Positions 1-9,855 of a stretch of 64,000 bases of DNA are shown one piece after another. The position numbers and the translations under genes are program-made. Source of the stretch: DATAES01 sp963802415 (GTDB taxonomy: Bacteria > Actinomycetota > Acidimicrobiia > Acidimicrobiales > JACDCH01); the NCBI GenBank assembly GCA_963802415.1, contig CAWDIH010000003.1, positions 372,001-436,000 of the forward strand, in the 5' to 3' direction. A model generated the notes under the pieces. The model made no database searches and had not been told where the DNA came from. It saw only the letters and a list, made by a program, of their open reading frames with translations. Every line of letters begins with the position of its first letter. The first letter of the stretch is position 1.

Positions 1-393
1 GACGTCTACCTCGATCTCGCCGTCGACTTCGGGCTTCCGCTGCGCCTGTCCGGCGAGTCGACAGAGCGCCTGATCGGCTTTCCGTTCCGTCAGCTGGCGC
101 TGGAGGCAGGCGTCGCGTTCCCCGACCACTTCGTGCACGTCCGGGGCGTCGGCAGCCGGCGCATGGTCGAGCGGGTCGTGCGCGACCTTCGGCCGGGCGT
201 CACCGAGATCTACGTGCACCCCGCGGTCGACACGCCGGAGCTGCGGGCGCTGGCGCCCGACTGGGCGGCGCGGGTCGACGATCACGACCTCGTGGTGCGC
301 GACGGCGGCCTCCGCACCCTGCTCGAGCGCAGCGAGGCCCGCCTCATCGGGTACCGCCGGCTCCGGGAGCTGCAGCGGGCCGAGGCAGCGTGA
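1..393 (+). CDS. ChbG/HpnK (YdjC) family deacetylase, C-terminal part
   Basis: The frame is open from the first base, so the N-terminus lies before the window. The 130 visible residues match the C-terminal part of the YdjC/ChbG/HpnK family, metal-dependent enzymes that remove acetyl groups from N-acetylated sugars or glycolipids. The main evidence is GVTEIYVHP at about residues 66-74, where the HP histidine is a usual metal ligand, followed by the family pattern of a PELRA segment and a bulky W-A-R-V-D-D stretch. The end overlaps the convergent acetyltransferase gene by 50 bases. The substrate cannot be told from this fragment. Confidence 0.75.
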   Translation, partial: DVYLDLAVDFGLPLRLSGESTERLIGFPFRQLALEAGVAFPDHFVHVRGVGSRRMVERVVRDLRPGVTEIYVHPAVDTPELRALAPDWAARVDDHDLVVRDGGLRTLLERSEARLIGYRRLRELQRAEAA

Positions 394-1222
394 GCGAGCG
401 GAACACCCGCGACACGCGGGCGTCCGCGGCCTTCGCGTAGAACCGCACCGGGCCGACCCAGGCGATCTCAGCCCAGTCGATCCCCTGCGCCTGCAGGTCT
501 TGGCACAGGCAGGCGAGCAACGCCGAGCCGACGCCGCCGTGCTGACGAGTCGAATCGGTCGCCATCGGTCCGATCCAAGCACGACGGTTGACCGAGTGTG
601 AGGCATAGCCGAGCGCGACCGTTGGGTCGTCTTCGGCCAGCGCGGCGAAACATGTGCCGAGCTCGATGCCACGCGCGGTCTCGGCCTCCCAGTTGGGCCA
701 CTCGCGACGAACGAGCGCGAGGACGGCTTCGATCACATCTGCCTCTGTGACGCGCACCGCCCGGGCGCCTGCCGGGGGTTCGGCTCGATGCGCGGTCGGA
801 CACCGCATGTTCAGCTCAGCACCAACTGTCCAGTAGCCGAGCGACTCGAACAGGCACAGTGCTCCTAGATGGTCGACGTCGCAGCCCGGCCAGAGATAGA
901 AGGGCGCTGCGGCGCCAACGCGGACTTCGGCGGCGCCGCGGTCGAAGGCCCAGTTCTGCGCGGCCCCGACGAGCGCGCGTCCATGGCCTTGGCGTTGCGC
1001 ATCGGGGTCGACGACGACGAGCTTCACGCACCCGATGCGCCGCGATCCTTCCTGGGCGACGTCGACCGCGACTGCTCCGTCGCCGGATGGCCAGCCGAGC
1101 ACTGCACTCTCGCCGCTCCAACAGCAGAACGCGACCTCCTCCTCGGAGAGTCCCTCGCCCGGCAGCGCGCGATCGACGATCGCGAACAGGTCCGAGGCGC
1201 GCTCGCGCGTCCAGATGTCCAC
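344..1222 (-). CDS. Tandem-domain GNAT acetyltransferase
   Basis: A protein of about 292 residues with two GNAT folds in a row. The first carries the acetyl-CoA pyrophosphate loop QRQGHGRAL after a VDP strand. The second carries a TRQHGGVGSALL loop and ends with a typical WVGPVRFYAKA strand. Such double-GNAT proteins acetylate small molecules (mycothiol synthase has this layout), but the flanking sequence does not identify it as MshD. The start is taken as the GTG at 1222, giving V-D-I-W-T; the longer open frame upstream would run through the divergent lipoprotein gene 16 bases away. The C-terminus overlaps the convergent deacetylase gene. Confidence 0.75.
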   Translation of the reverse strand: MDIWTRERASDLFAIVDRALPGEGLSEEEVAFCCWSGESAVLGWPSGDGAVAVDVAQEGSRRIGCVKLVVVDPDAQRQGHGRALVGAAQNWAFDRGAAEVRVGAAAPFYLWPGCDVDHLGALCLFESLGYWTVGAELNMRCPTAHRAEPPAGARAVRVTEADVIEAVLALVRREWPNWEAETARGIELGTCFAALAEDDPTVALGYASHSVNRRAWIGPMATDSTRQHGGVGSALLACLCQDLQAQGIDWAEIAWVGPVRFYAKAADARVSRVFRSLTLPRPAAAPGAGGTR

Positions 1223-1237
1223 TACCGTCCCCCTGGC

Positions 1238-1618
1238 ATGCGTCGAGTCCGTCGTCTCGGAGTCATCGCGCTCCTCATGGCGACCGCAGGTCTTGGTGCG
1301 GGGTGCCACCACGAGGGTGCTGCGGTCCCCGGCCCGAGTGACGGTGCCAGTCTCGACTTCAGGAGTCGGGCGACCGTGACTCTCGACGACAACGGGATCA
1401 CGCCGGGTTCAGTGCGCGTGCGGGTCGGTGACGCGATCACCGTCGTCAACAAAGGCACGCGCGACCATGGCCTGACGAGCACGTCGATCGACACTGGCAC
1501 GCTGCACCCGGGCGAGTCGACGCTGGTGTTCCTCACCGAGTCCGGCCGGATAGACGCGTACGACCGCGACCACCCGGATCGCCGGCTGGCCATCGAGGTT
1601 GTCGCCGAAGGCTCGTAG
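1238..1618 (+). CDS. Small lipoprotein with cupredoxin-like domain
   Basis: A 126-residue exported lipoprotein. The N-terminus has arginines, a hydrophobic stretch and the lipobox LGAGC, so the mature protein should be lipid-anchored on the outer face of the membrane. The rest looks like a plastocyanin/azurin-type beta-sandwich: GDAITVVNKGTRDHGL followed by HPGEST and a closing beta strand. The DHGL histidine sits where cupredoxins have their first copper ligand, but the usual C-terminal Cys-x-n-His pair is missing, so copper binding is doubtful. The start ATG was chosen because the signal peptide begins there. Confidence 0.7.
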   Translation: MRRVRRLGVIALLMATAGLGAGCHHEGAAVPGPSDGASLDFRSRATVTLDDNGITPGSVRVRVGDAITVVNKGTRDHGLTSTSIDTGTLHPGESTLVFLTESGRIDAYDRDHPDRRLAIEVVAEGS

Positions 1619-1621
1619 CCG

Positions 1622-2008
1622 TCAGTACTCGGTCGACTCGTTGACCTTTTCGGCGATGGCCTTGTACTCGGCGCTCTGGGTCAGTGGCATCAGCGACATG
1701 AGCTTGCCCATGTTGCCGGTGACCTTGATACGGCCCTGCATGAACGCGGCGTTCGCATCGAGCTCGCCCTTGTTCACCTTGGAGAAGTCGTCGTAGCCGA
1801 CGGCCATCGTGAACTCCGCTTGGTCGTCCTCGCCCAGAGCGTTCTCGAGGATCTTGCCGTTGTCGATCACGGTGTGGAACGTGACGTCGCCGTCCGGCGC
1901 GCCCGAGACCTTGTACTGCATGCGGGCGCTCGCACCAGGCCGTTCCGGGAACTCCTGCCCGAGGTCCTTCTGAAGATCGAGCCACTCCTGCGTGAGGAAC
2001 TTGGCCAT
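1622..2008 (-). CDS. SCP2 sterol-carrier domain protein
   Basis: A 128-residue single-domain protein resembling the SCP-2 sterol-transfer family, whose members bind lipids or acyl-CoA in a hydrophobic pocket. The visible signs are the length and the C-terminal half: a GRIKVTGNMGKLMSLMPL stretch that matches the family pattern of a strand followed by an amphipathic helix, and an N-terminal W-L-D-L-Q-K-D-L helix. The ATG at 2008 is preceded by GGGGGAG, a good ribosome binding site. It follows mca by 23 bases on the same strand and is probably cotranscribed with it. Confidence 0.8.
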   Translation of the reverse strand: MAKFLTQEWLDLQKDLGQEFPERPGASARMQYKVSGAPDGDVTFHTVIDNGKILENALGEDDQAEFTMAVGYDDFSKVNKGELDANAAFMQGRIKVTGNMGKLMSLMPLTQSAEYKAIAEKVNESTEY

Positions 2009-2031
2009 GCGCTCCCCCGATCTGAACGTCG

Positions 2032-2937
2032 CTACTGGCGGACGCCAGGATCGTAGACAACCGGCTCGCCTAGGTGTTCCCGGACACCGGCGAAGAGGTG
2101 GTCCTCGGGGACGGAGCTGTCGACGAGGCTTCGAGCGAGCATGTAGTCGTCGTAAGGATGCACGCCCGACGCGACATCGTCAGGAAGCGCGAACCAGAAC
2201 GGCGAGTTCGGATCGATCTGGGTGGCGTGCGCAAGGAGTGCTCCCTTGCGACGGCCGTAGTACGCGCTGATCTCCACCGTCGTCGTGATGCGATCCTCCT
2301 GCGACGGACGGCTGAGCCAGCGCTCGTCGAAGGGCGATTCGATGCCGAGCTCGAGCATCTTCTCGTGCATCGCCTTGATCCGCTTCCCCGACCACATCGT
2401 GTAGTAGAGCTTCAGCGGCTGCCACGGGTCGCCGCCGTCGGGATACCGATCGGGATCGCCAGCCGCATCGAAGGCAATGACGGAGATGTCGTGCACCCGC
2501 AGGTGATCGGGATGCGGGTAGCCCTCCTGGCGGTCCGGGTACGTGACGATCACGTGAGGCCGCTCACGCCGGATGATCTCAACCAGGCGTCCGACTGCTT
2601 CGTCGAGGTCGGCGCGGGCGAAGCAACGCGGGTCCTCGTTCTCCGGCGTGTCCGGCATACCCGAGTCGCGGTAGCCGAGCCAGATGACCTCGTCGTAACC
2701 GATGATCTCCGCCGCGTTCGCCAGCTCCCGCCGGCGCACTGCGGGCAGATCGGCACGGATCTCGGGACGGTCCATGGCGGGATTCAGGATCGAGCCCGCC
2801 TCCCCGCCGGTGCAGCACACGAGGACGCACCGCGCGCCCTCGTCGTGGTACCGAGCCACCGAGCCTGCGCCCTTCGACGACTCGTCGTCAGGATGGGCAT
2901 GGACTGTGAGAAGACGCAGTTGGTCAGTTGGTGTCAT
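2032..2937 (-). CDS. mca: Mycothiol S-conjugate amidase Mca
   Basis: A 301-residue zinc hydrolase of the PIG-L/LmbE fold that cleaves mycothiol S-conjugates, releasing a mercapturic acid for export; this is actinobacterial thiol detoxification in the cytosol. Zinc-site motifs are visible: HAHPDDESSKGA at the N-terminus and YPHPDHLRVHD about midway. The DESSKG run and the CTGGEAGSILNPAMD stretch point to Mca rather than the deacetylase MshB. HATQIDPNSPFW near the C-terminus is also typical of Mca. The start is the ATG at 2937; a longer open frame would run into gdhA, which is divergent 93 bases away. Confidence 0.9.
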   Translation of the reverse strand: MTPTDQLRLLTVHAHPDDESSKGAGSVARYHDEGARCVLVCCTGGEAGSILNPAMDRPEIRADLPAVRRRELANAAEIIGYDEVIWLGYRDSGMPDTPENEDPRCFARADLDEAVGRLVEIIRRERPHVIVTYPDRQEGYPHPDHLRVHDISVIAFDAAGDPDRYPDGGDPWQPLKLYYTMWSGKRIKAMHEKMLELGIESPFDERWLSRPSQEDRITTTVEISAYYGRRKGALLAHATQIDPNSPFWFALPDDVASGVHPYDDYMLARSLVDSSVPEDHLFAGVREHLGEPVVYDPGVRQ

Positions 2938-3030
2938 GAGAATCGCTTCGTCCGATGTAGCGGAGCTGACGCCCAAGACGCTACCGACACGATGGCGGAT
3001 CGGCGTACCGGGAACTGACAGGATCTCGTC

Positions 3031-4277
3031 GTGCCGCGAGAAGGGCTGACCGCGTTCCAAGCAGTGAACCGCTACTTCGAGGAAGCGGCGCGGTTGATCG
3101 ACCTCGACGAGGAGATGCACTCGATCCTCACGTCGACCTACCGCGAGATCGCGGTCCAGGTCCCGGTGCGCCTCGACAACGGCGAGCTCATGGTGGTACA
3201 GGGCTACCGCGTGCAGCACAACGGCGCCCGCGGTCCTTACAAGGGAGGCGTCCGCTATCACCCTGCCGCCGACCTCGAAGAGGTACGAGCGCTTGCGTCT
3301 TTGATGACGTGGAAGACGGCGCTGCTCGATGTCCCGTTCGGCGGAGCGAAAGGCGGCATCGCCGTTGACCCGACGGACATGAGCCAGAGCGAGCTGCAAC
3401 GCATGACCCGCCGTTTCACCAACGGGATCAGCCATGTCATCGGCGTGTACCGCGACATCCCCGCTCCTGACGTCAACACCAACGCGCAGACGATGGCGTG
3501 GATGATGGACGCGTTCTCAGCCATGCACGGCTACAGCCCGGCGATCGTGGCGGAAAGCCGCTCGCCATCGGGGGCCAGCCCGGAAGGGAGGCAGCGACCG
3601 GGCGCGGCATCATTTGCGTGCTCGCCGCGTACGCAGAGGAGCACGGGCTCGACATGAACGGCCTCCGCGTCGCGATCCAAGGCTTCGGCAAGGTCGGCTC
3701 GTGGGCCGCGGTCGAAGCCGCGAACTTCGGTTGTCGAGTCGTCGCCGTGTCTGATCGGTTCGGCGGCATCCATCGGGAGGCTGGTCTCGATGTCGACAAA
3801 CTCTTCGACCACGTTCGGTCCGGCGGCACTGTCTCAGGCCTCACCGGTTGCGACGAGATCACCAACGAGGAACTGCTCACGTGCGAGTGCGACGTGTTGA
3901 TCCCCGCGGCGCTCGACGAGCAGATCCATCAGGACAACGCCGACCACGTGCGCGCTCGCGTCGTCGTCGAGGCCGCGAATTACCCGACCACTCCAAACGC
4001 CGACAAGATCCTGCAAGACCGCGGCGTCGCCGTCGTCCCCGACATCCTCGCCAACGCCGGCGGTGTCACGGGCTCGTACTTCGAGTGGGCGCGCGAAATC
4101 CAGCAGATGCCGTGGACAGAGGCGCGGTTCAACAAGGCGTTACGCGACTACATGACCCGTGCGTATCGCGCCACGTCGGCATTCGCACGGGAGCGGGGCT
4201 GCACGATGCGGCAGGCAGCGTTCGCGATCGGGATCCAACGTGTCGCGCAAGCAAGTCGTCTCCGGGGGTACATCTAG
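3031..4277 (+). CDS. gdhA: Glutamate dehydrogenase (one frame break)
   Basis: Glu/Leu/Phe/Val dehydrogenase family. It interconverts glutamate with 2-oxoglutarate and ammonia using NAD(P). Family blocks are in order: GPYKGGVRYHP, the catalytic-lysine block PFGGAKGGI, DVNT, REAATGRG, the Rossmann loop GFGKVG, and the C-terminal NAGGVTGSYFEW. The frame changes near 3549-3554, between H-G-Y-S-P-A-I-V and G-K-P-L-A-I-G-G: restoring one G in GCGGAAAG rejoins the two halves into a full-length protein of about 415 residues. The start is a GTG. It is followed after 3 bases by the DUF885 gene. Confidence 0.88.
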
Positions 4278-4280
4278 GCC

Positions 4281-5888
4281 ATGACGATCGAGCAACTGAC
4301 GAACGAATACATCGACTGGCTGTTCGACGAGTCCCCGACGGGCGCGAGCTTCCACGGCGCCGACGGACGCGACGACCGACTGCCGGACCTGTCCGCGGAC
4401 GGCTGGGCCCGGCGGGAGGCAGCCGAGAACGACTGGATCCGGCGGTTCGAAGCACTCGGCGACGACGGCCTCGAGCTCGACCAGCGCATCGACCGTGACC
4501 TCGTCCTCAGCAGCCTGCGGGGATCGAGGATCACCGCGATTGGCAGCGGTGGCGCCGCGATCCCGACCCGTATGTATCGGCCGGCCTCATGGGCGTGTTC
4601 TCGTTGTTCATCCGGCGGTTGCACCCGGAACCCGAGCTCGTGCGCGACGCAGTTTCCCGTCTCCGCCAAGTCGAGGACGTGCTCGACCAGGGCCGTGCCA
4701 ACCTCGACCCGGCACTCGCCAGCCAGTTGCTCGTGAACCGCGCGTTGGGACAGTGCCGGGCTGCAATCGTGTACTGCCGCGACCTGCTTCCGCCCGAGGT
4801 GTCCGACGACAAGGGCCGAGCCGAGATCGCCGAGGCGGGCGCGGCCGCGGCCGCGGCGTACGAGTCCTTCGCCGCGTTCCTCACTGACCTGGCAGACAAG
4901 GCCACCGGCGACTGGGCGCTCGGCGAGCAGCGTTACTCCGCGTTGCTCGAAGAGAAGGAGCTCCTCGCGGACGACGCCGCCTCATTGCGCGAGCGGGGTC
5001 GCACGCAACACGAGTCGCTCGACGCCGAGCTGCGCGCGCTGTGCCATGACGCTTGGGGCGACGACGACTGGCGCTCCCGGCTCGACAGTGTCAACGAGGA
5101 CCGCCCCATGACGCCTGACGAGATGCGCGACGGCTACGCGCGACTGGACTGAAACGGCGCGGGCGTTCCTGCACGAGCACGAATTGGTGTCGTTCCCGGC
5201 CGGCGAAGAGTGCAGCGTCGAGCCATCGCCTCCCTTCCAGCGCCCGGTGCTCGCGGTGGCGTCGTACTTCCAGCCTCCCGCGATGCGACCGAGCCTCAAG
5301 GGACGCTTCAACGTTCCGTACCCGCCTGAGGGAACGTCCGACCACGATCTCGCCGAACGGTTGGCCGACAACAGTTACGCGAACATGGCAACCACCAGCG
5401 TCCACGAGGCATACCCAGGACATCATTGGCACTTCGTGTGGCTGCAAGCCGACGCTGCACCGATACGCCGCTTGGTCACCACGCCGTATTTCGTCGAGGG
5501 TTGGGCTCTCTATTCGGAGCGCATGATGCGCGAGCAGGGCTTCTTCACCGATCCGTCGCAGGACCTGTGTCATCTCGCTGCCCGAATCTTCCGCGCCGCG
5601 CGCATCGTGGCCGATACGAGCCTGCACTGCGGCGACATGACCTTCGACGAAGCCGTCGACTACATGCACACGAATTCGCCTCTGACCGAGGCGGTGGCCC
5701 GCGTCGAGGTCACGCGCTACTGCGCGTGGCCGACGCAGGCGGCGTCCTACCTCACCGGCTCGCTCGAGATCGAGCGCCTGCGGGAGCGGTGGCTCGCCCA
5801 GGGAAACACCTTGCGTGACTTCCACGACCGTGTCGCGGGCTCTGGAGGCATGCCGGTCGCGCTGGCGGAGCGAGCGTTGTTCGGATGA
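4281..5888 (+). CDS. DUF885 family metallopeptidase-like protein (two frame breaks)
   Basis: Belongs to the DUF885 family, about 530 residues, distantly related to zinc peptidases. The key motif is HEAYPGHHWHF, an HExxH-like zinc site variant, followed by FVEGWALYSERMM; both are hallmarks of the family. The frame breaks twice: near 4536-4540, where one G seems lost before an expected D-W-Q-R-W, and near 5144-5148, where one G seems gained before T-E-T-A-R-A-F-L. Correcting both gives one continuous protein. The break pattern and intact motifs suggest sequence errors rather than a dead gene. The last codons overlap the next gene (ATGA). Confidence 0.8.
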
Positions 5889-6499
5889 CGCGACCGTGGT
5901 GGGCGCTGCTGTGCGCATGCGTCCTCATGGCCGGGTGTGGAAGCGACGGCCGAACGTTGCGGGAGCCGGCTCCGGGAGCGACCGCGCCGCCCGTGCCGAG
6001 GTCGTCGACAACCGCATCGGGCCAAATCGCGGGCCCCGGTACGGGGGCCACGACCGGATTCGAGCTCACCACTCCGGCCTTCGAACCGGGAGCACCGATC
6101 CCGAAGGTTCACACCTGTGACGGCGACAACGTGTCCCCACCGCTCGCGTGGGGCTCCGTGCCGACCGGCACGGTCGAGCTCGCGCTGACCCTCACCGACC
6201 CGGACGCCAACAACTTCGTCCATTGGGTCGTGGCAAAGATCGATCCAAGTGTGCAGGCGATTGCCGAAGGCACGGTTCCCGACGGGGTGGTCCAAGGCAC
6301 GAACAGCACGAACAAGGTCGGATGGACGGGCCCGTGCCCGCCCAAGGGGCCACCGCATCATTACGTGTTCACGTTGTACGCATTGACCGACCCGAGCGGC
6401 CTCACGGATGGCGTCGCCGGAAAGAGCGCCGTCTCCACGCTCATGCAACGCATGGCCTCGACCGCCAGCCTGGTCGGGACCTACCAACGCGCCGGATGA
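5885..6499 (+). CDS. YbhB/YbcL-type PEBP lipoprotein
   Basis: A 204-residue lipoprotein: a hydrophobic signal peptide ends with the lipobox LMAGC, then a Thr/Pro/Ser-rich linker of about 30 residues leads to a phosphatidylethanolamine-binding-protein (Raf kinase inhibitor-like) domain. PEBP marks are NVSPPLAW, LTLTDPDA, HWVVAKID and the ligand-pocket stretch GWTGPCPPKGPPHHYVFTLYAL. Bacterial members bind small anionic ligands; the role is unknown. It overlaps the DUF885 gene by four bases, so the two are likely cotranscribed. Confidence 0.88.
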   Translation: MTRPWWALLCACVLMAGCGSDGRTLREPAPGATAPPVPRSSTTASGQIAGPGTGATTGFELTTPAFEPGAPIPKVHTCDGDNVSPPLAWGSVPTGTVELALTLTDPDANNFVHWVVAKIDPSVQAIAEGTVPDGVVQGTNSTNKVGWTGPCPPKGPPHHYVFTLYALTDPSGLTDGVAGKSAVSTLMQRMASTASLVGTYQRAG

Positions 6500-6516
6500 T
6501 CTAGCGGCGCGGCCGT

Positions 6517-6792
6517 TCACCGGACGTTGAAGCCCCGCACCCCCGTGGGTTCCTCGTCCGTGACATGCAGCTTCGTCACCACCGCGCGCGGCGGGCCAAC
6601 GCGCGCCCAAGCGACAAAGCGTTCGATCGCGTCGGCGTCGCCTTCGGCGACGAGCTCGACCGAGCCGTCGTATCTGTTTCCCGCCGAACCCGCGATGCCG
6701 AGCCGTGCGGCTTCGCGCTCGGCACTGGCGCGGAACCACACGCCTTGAACCTGACCTTCGACCACGATCCGGCGCCGCACGACTTCGGCCAC
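6517..6792 (-). CDS. acyP: Acylphosphatase
   Basis: A 91-residue acylphosphatase, which hydrolyses carboxyl-phosphate bonds. The active-site signature VEGQVQGVWFRA contains the phosphate-binding arginine, and the catalytic asparagine is in AGNRYDGSVE. The length fits the family when the GTG at 6792 (or 6780) is used; upstream codons in this frame lack similarity and would enter the divergent CPBP gene 19 bases away. Single-domain enzyme, soluble. Confidence 0.88.
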   Translation of the reverse strand: MAEVVRRRIVVEGQVQGVWFRASAEREAARLGIAGSAGNRYDGSVELVAEGDADAIERFVAWARVGPPRAVVTKLHVTDEEPTGVRGFNVR

Positions 6793-6811
6793 GGCCTGCG
6801 AACCTAGCGGT

Positions 6812-7450
6812 GTGTCCGTCACCGACGTCCTGACCGTCGCGGTCCTCGCGTTCGTCGGCGTCCGCATCGCCAGCGGGACGCGGTTCGCGCTAACGGGCGC
6901 GGGTCGCGGTCGTGTGGCGATCATCGTGCGCGGGCTGCGAATCCGGCACTTCATACCGCCGGTACCGGTCCTCTGCGCCGTCGTGCTCGCGGTGATCCTG
7001 CTCTTGCAGGTTCCGCTGCTCGACTTCGGCTGGTGGTCCGCGCTCGGCGGCGTTGGCAACCCTGTCACGGGCAACACCGACCGCACCGCCGGGACCGCGC
7101 TCGATTGGCTCGTTCCGCTGTGCTTCATCGTCCTGCTCGTCCCGGCGCTACCGCTGTTCGCGGAGGCGGAGGAGCGGATCTTCCGCCTCGGCTCCGAGCA
7201 CCGGTCGCAATGGCAACGCTTCCTCAAGGGCATCCAGTTCGGTCTCGTGCACGCGCTCATCGGCATCCCCATCGGCGCTGCGCTCGCATTGAGCATCGGC
7301 GGCTGGTACTTCACGTGGTGGTACCTGTGGGCCTACCGGCGAACCGGCAGCAGTGTTGCCGCGATGCTCGAGAGCACGCGAGCCCACGTTGCGTACAACC
7401 TGACGGTTGTGGTGATCGTTCTGGCAGTCGTGCTGCTCATCCCCGCTTAA
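6812..7450 (+). CDS. CPBP family intramembrane metalloprotease-like protein
   Basis: A 212-residue polytopic membrane protein with about five hydrophobic segments. It carries the three motifs of the CPBP (CAAX protease and bacteriocin-processing) family in order: EERIFR (EExxxR), FGLVH (FxxxH) and HVAYN (HxxxN), each at the edge of a membrane helix. The family hydrolyses peptide bonds within the membrane; the target here is unknown. The start is a GTG, and the acylphosphatase gene diverges from it. Confidence 0.8.
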   Translation: MSVTDVLTVAVLAFVGVRIASGTRFALTGAGRGRVAIIVRGLRIRHFIPPVPVLCAVVLAVILLLQVPLLDFGWWSALGGVGNPVTGNTDRTAGTALDWLVPLCFIVLLVPALPLFAEAEERIFRLGSEHRSQWQRFLKGIQFGLVHALIGIPIGAALALSIGGWYFTWWYLWAYRRTGSSVAAMLESTRAHVAYNLTVVVIVLAVVLLIPA

Positions 7451-7454
7451 CGGG

Positions 7455-8572
7455 TCAGTCGCCACCGTTGCCGTTGTTGTCGTCGCCTCGGCCGTTCTTG
7501 CCCTTGTCGTCGCCGCGCTGCGGCGGCGTAGCGGGTGGGACCGTGGTGGGGGGCGGCGTGACCGCGGCCGTGGTCGACGGCACGCTCGTGGCCGTGGTCG
7601 TCGATGTTGGGGCGGGTGCGGGCCCACCGGAGGTCTTCCCTCCCACGACGGTCAAGATCAGCGCGAGCGCGACGAGAACCGCCGCGACTGCGGCGAGCAG
7701 CGGTCCTCGCTTCTTCAGGGCTGTCGGCGGACGCGACGCCAACGACGGCACGGGCATGACAGCGGTGTGCTCACTCGTTGCGCTTCGGTCGGCGAACACG
7801 TTCTCGACTGCCTTCGCATGCGGCCGTCGCGCCGGGTCGATCGCCGTCATCGCCGTCAGCACCGAGGCGAGCCACGGTGTGACCACCGGGATCTCCGGTG
7901 CCCGCTGAAGCCGAGCCACGGCTGCCTCGGTCGGCGGTCCCTCATACGCGCGCTCGCCGGTGATCGCTTCGAGCAGGACGAGTCCGAGCGAATACACGTC
8001 TGCTGCGGGCCCCGCGGTCTCGCCACGCACTTGTTCCGGCGCGAGGTACGCGGCAGTCCCCATGACGAGGCCGGTCTCGGTGATGGCAGTGACCGCCGAG
8101 CTGTCCAGGAGTCGGGCGATGCCGAAGTCGGTGAGGTGCACGTCCCCGTCACCGTCGACGAGCACGTTGCCGGGCTTCACGTCGCGGTGCACGATGCCGA
8201 GGCCGTGCGCGTGGGCGAGTGCTCCACGAGCGCGATGCCCATGCGCAGCACCTCGTCCTCGGCCAGCGGTCTGCGTTCGATGACCCTTGACAGTGGTTCC
8301 CCGTCGACGAGGTCGAGGACGAGGTACGGGACGCCGTCGCGTGCGCCCTCGTCGCGCAGGCGCACGATCGCGGGGTGGTCGAGCCGCTCGAGCGTGCGCG
8401 CCTCGCGCTCGAACCGTCGGAGGTCGGCGGTTGCGGAGTTGCGCAAGATCTTGACCGCGACCGGTACACCACGCTCGACATCGTCGGCCCTGTACACATC
8501 CGCGACGCCGCCTCGTCCGAGCAGGGGACCGAGCACGTAGCGGCCACCGAGAACGGACGTCGTCGCCGGCAC
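7455..8572 (-). CDS. PknB-type Ser/Thr protein kinase with extracytoplasmic tail (one frame break)
   Basis: Hanks-type kinase of about 372 residues. Visible in order: Gly-rich loop LLGRGGVADVY (about 18-27), lysine in VAVKI (41), HRDVKPGN (129-136), DFG (149-151) and APEQ. After the catalytic domain come a cytoplasmic juxtamembrane stretch, one transmembrane helix (LLAAVAAVLVALALILTVV), a Thr/Pro-rich spacer and a Gly/Asn/Asp tail with no recognisable sensor domain. The frame breaks near 8218-8226; adding one G restores A-L-V-E-A-L-A-H-A-H-G before HRD. Start GTG at 8572, 60 bases from the divergent dioxygenase gene. Confidence 0.87.
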
Positions 8573-8632
8573 GACAGTGGGTGTACCCCGGTGACTGTGT
8601 CCGAATACAGTGCCGTCGGGGAGGTGGGTTGC

Positions 8633-9853
8633 ATGACGGTTGACGTGCGTTTCCGCGTGGACGGGGCCGAGTCCGTACCGCACGACCCGACATCGTTCTT
8701 CGAACACGACCTGCCGTCCGCGCTCGACGCGGCAGGGCAAACGACGGCGGACGCGCTCGAGTGGCTGAACCTGGTCCCGCTCACCGTCATGGTGAAGGAC
8801 AGCAGCGAGGCGTGGACGCTCTCGGCGAACGGCAGCGTGACGGTCGAGCGGGGCGCAGCGTCCGACGGCGCAATGCTCTGCATGACTGCCGAGCAGATCG
8901 CTGACCTTGCGACGGACCAGGCGAGTTTCATGGGCTTCTTCACGTGGGGCACGCTCGACCAGCGCGCCGGGCGTCTCGAGCATCTCCTCGACTGGTGGCT
9001 CGTCCTGCGCGGCGCCCTCGACGGCCGCGAGATCTACACGCCCGGATCAATCGGGTTCACGGCAACCGACGGCAGCGCGCTCGACCTGCACCAGTCGTTC
9101 CGTCCCGACGATGACCCTGCGCGGCTGCGTGCGTTCCTGGAGGAGGCAGGATTCCTTCACATCGAGGGCGTGTTCGGCGAGGACGAGATGCACGAACTGG
9201 ATCGGGAGATCGACCGGCACGCGTCTGCGTACGCACCGGACGACGGACGGTCATGGTGGGCGTCGACCACTGACGGCACCGATCGGCTGGTCCGGCTGCA
9301 GATGTTCGAACAGCATTCGGAGGCAGCGTCTGCTCTGCTCCAGGATGATCGATTTCTTCGCATAGGCACGATCACCGGCGACGGCCACGAATCGCGCGCC
9401 TCCTGCTCCGCGCTGGTGAAGCCGATCGGCATTGTGTCGGGTATTTCCGACGTGCCATGGCACAAGGACTGCAGTCTCGGCCGCCACAGCTACGACTGCT
9501 GCAGCATGACCGTCGGCATCTCGGTGACAGGCGCGGACGCGACATCCGGTCAACTTCGCGTGCTGGCGGGCTCACACCGCGGTCTCGTGTGGCCCGCATT
9601 TTCGCGCAAGGGAACGGGACTACCGGAGATCGACCTGCCGACGAAGACGGGCGACGTGACTGTGCACCTGTCGTGCACGACACACATGTCGCAGCCGCCA
9701 GTCGAACGCGAGCGGCGCGTGATCTACAGCGGCTTCTCGTTGCCTCCTGCCGATCCGGACGCCGTCGCCTCTGCCCGCAAGCGGTTGTACCGAATCATGC
9801 AGTCGATTCCAGAGGGTGTGTCACAGAAGCCGAGCAGCGTCGCCACTGAGTGA
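8633..9853 (+). CDS. PhyH-type dioxygenase with N-terminal SCP2-like domain
   Basis: A 406-residue protein in two parts. Residues 1 to about 145 resemble an SCP2 lipid-binding domain (a DALEWLNLVPLTV start and an FMGFFTWGTL core). Residues about 155-400 look like phytanoyl-CoA dioxygenase, an Fe(II)/2-oxoglutarate oxygenase. The iron facial triad is visible as H-K-D in VPWHKDCSLG with the distal His in SCTTHMSQPP, and SGQLRVLAGSHRG is typical of PhyH. The fusion suggests hydroxylation of a bound lipid or acyl-CoA. The ATG at 8633 is chosen because earlier codons run antisense to the kinase. Confidence 0.78.
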   Translation: MTVDVRFRVDGAESVPHDPTSFFEHDLPSALDAAGQTTADALEWLNLVPLTVMVKDSSEAWTLSANGSVTVERGAASDGAMLCMTAEQIADLATDQASFMGFFTWGTLDQRAGRLEHLLDWWLVLRGALDGREIYTPGSIGFTATDGSALDLHQSFRPDDDPARLRAFLEEAGFLHIEGVFGEDEMHELDREIDRHASAYAPDDGRSWWASTTDGTDRLVRLQMFEQHSEAASALLQDDRFLRIGTITGDGHESRASCSALVKPIGIVSGISDVPWHKDCSLGRHSYDCCSMTVGISVTGADATSGQLRVLAGSHRGLVWPAFSRKGTGLPEIDLPTKTGDVTVHLSCTTHMSQPPVERERRVIYSGFSLPPADPDAVASARKRLYRIMQSIPEGVSQKPSSVATE

Positions 9854-9855
9854 CA

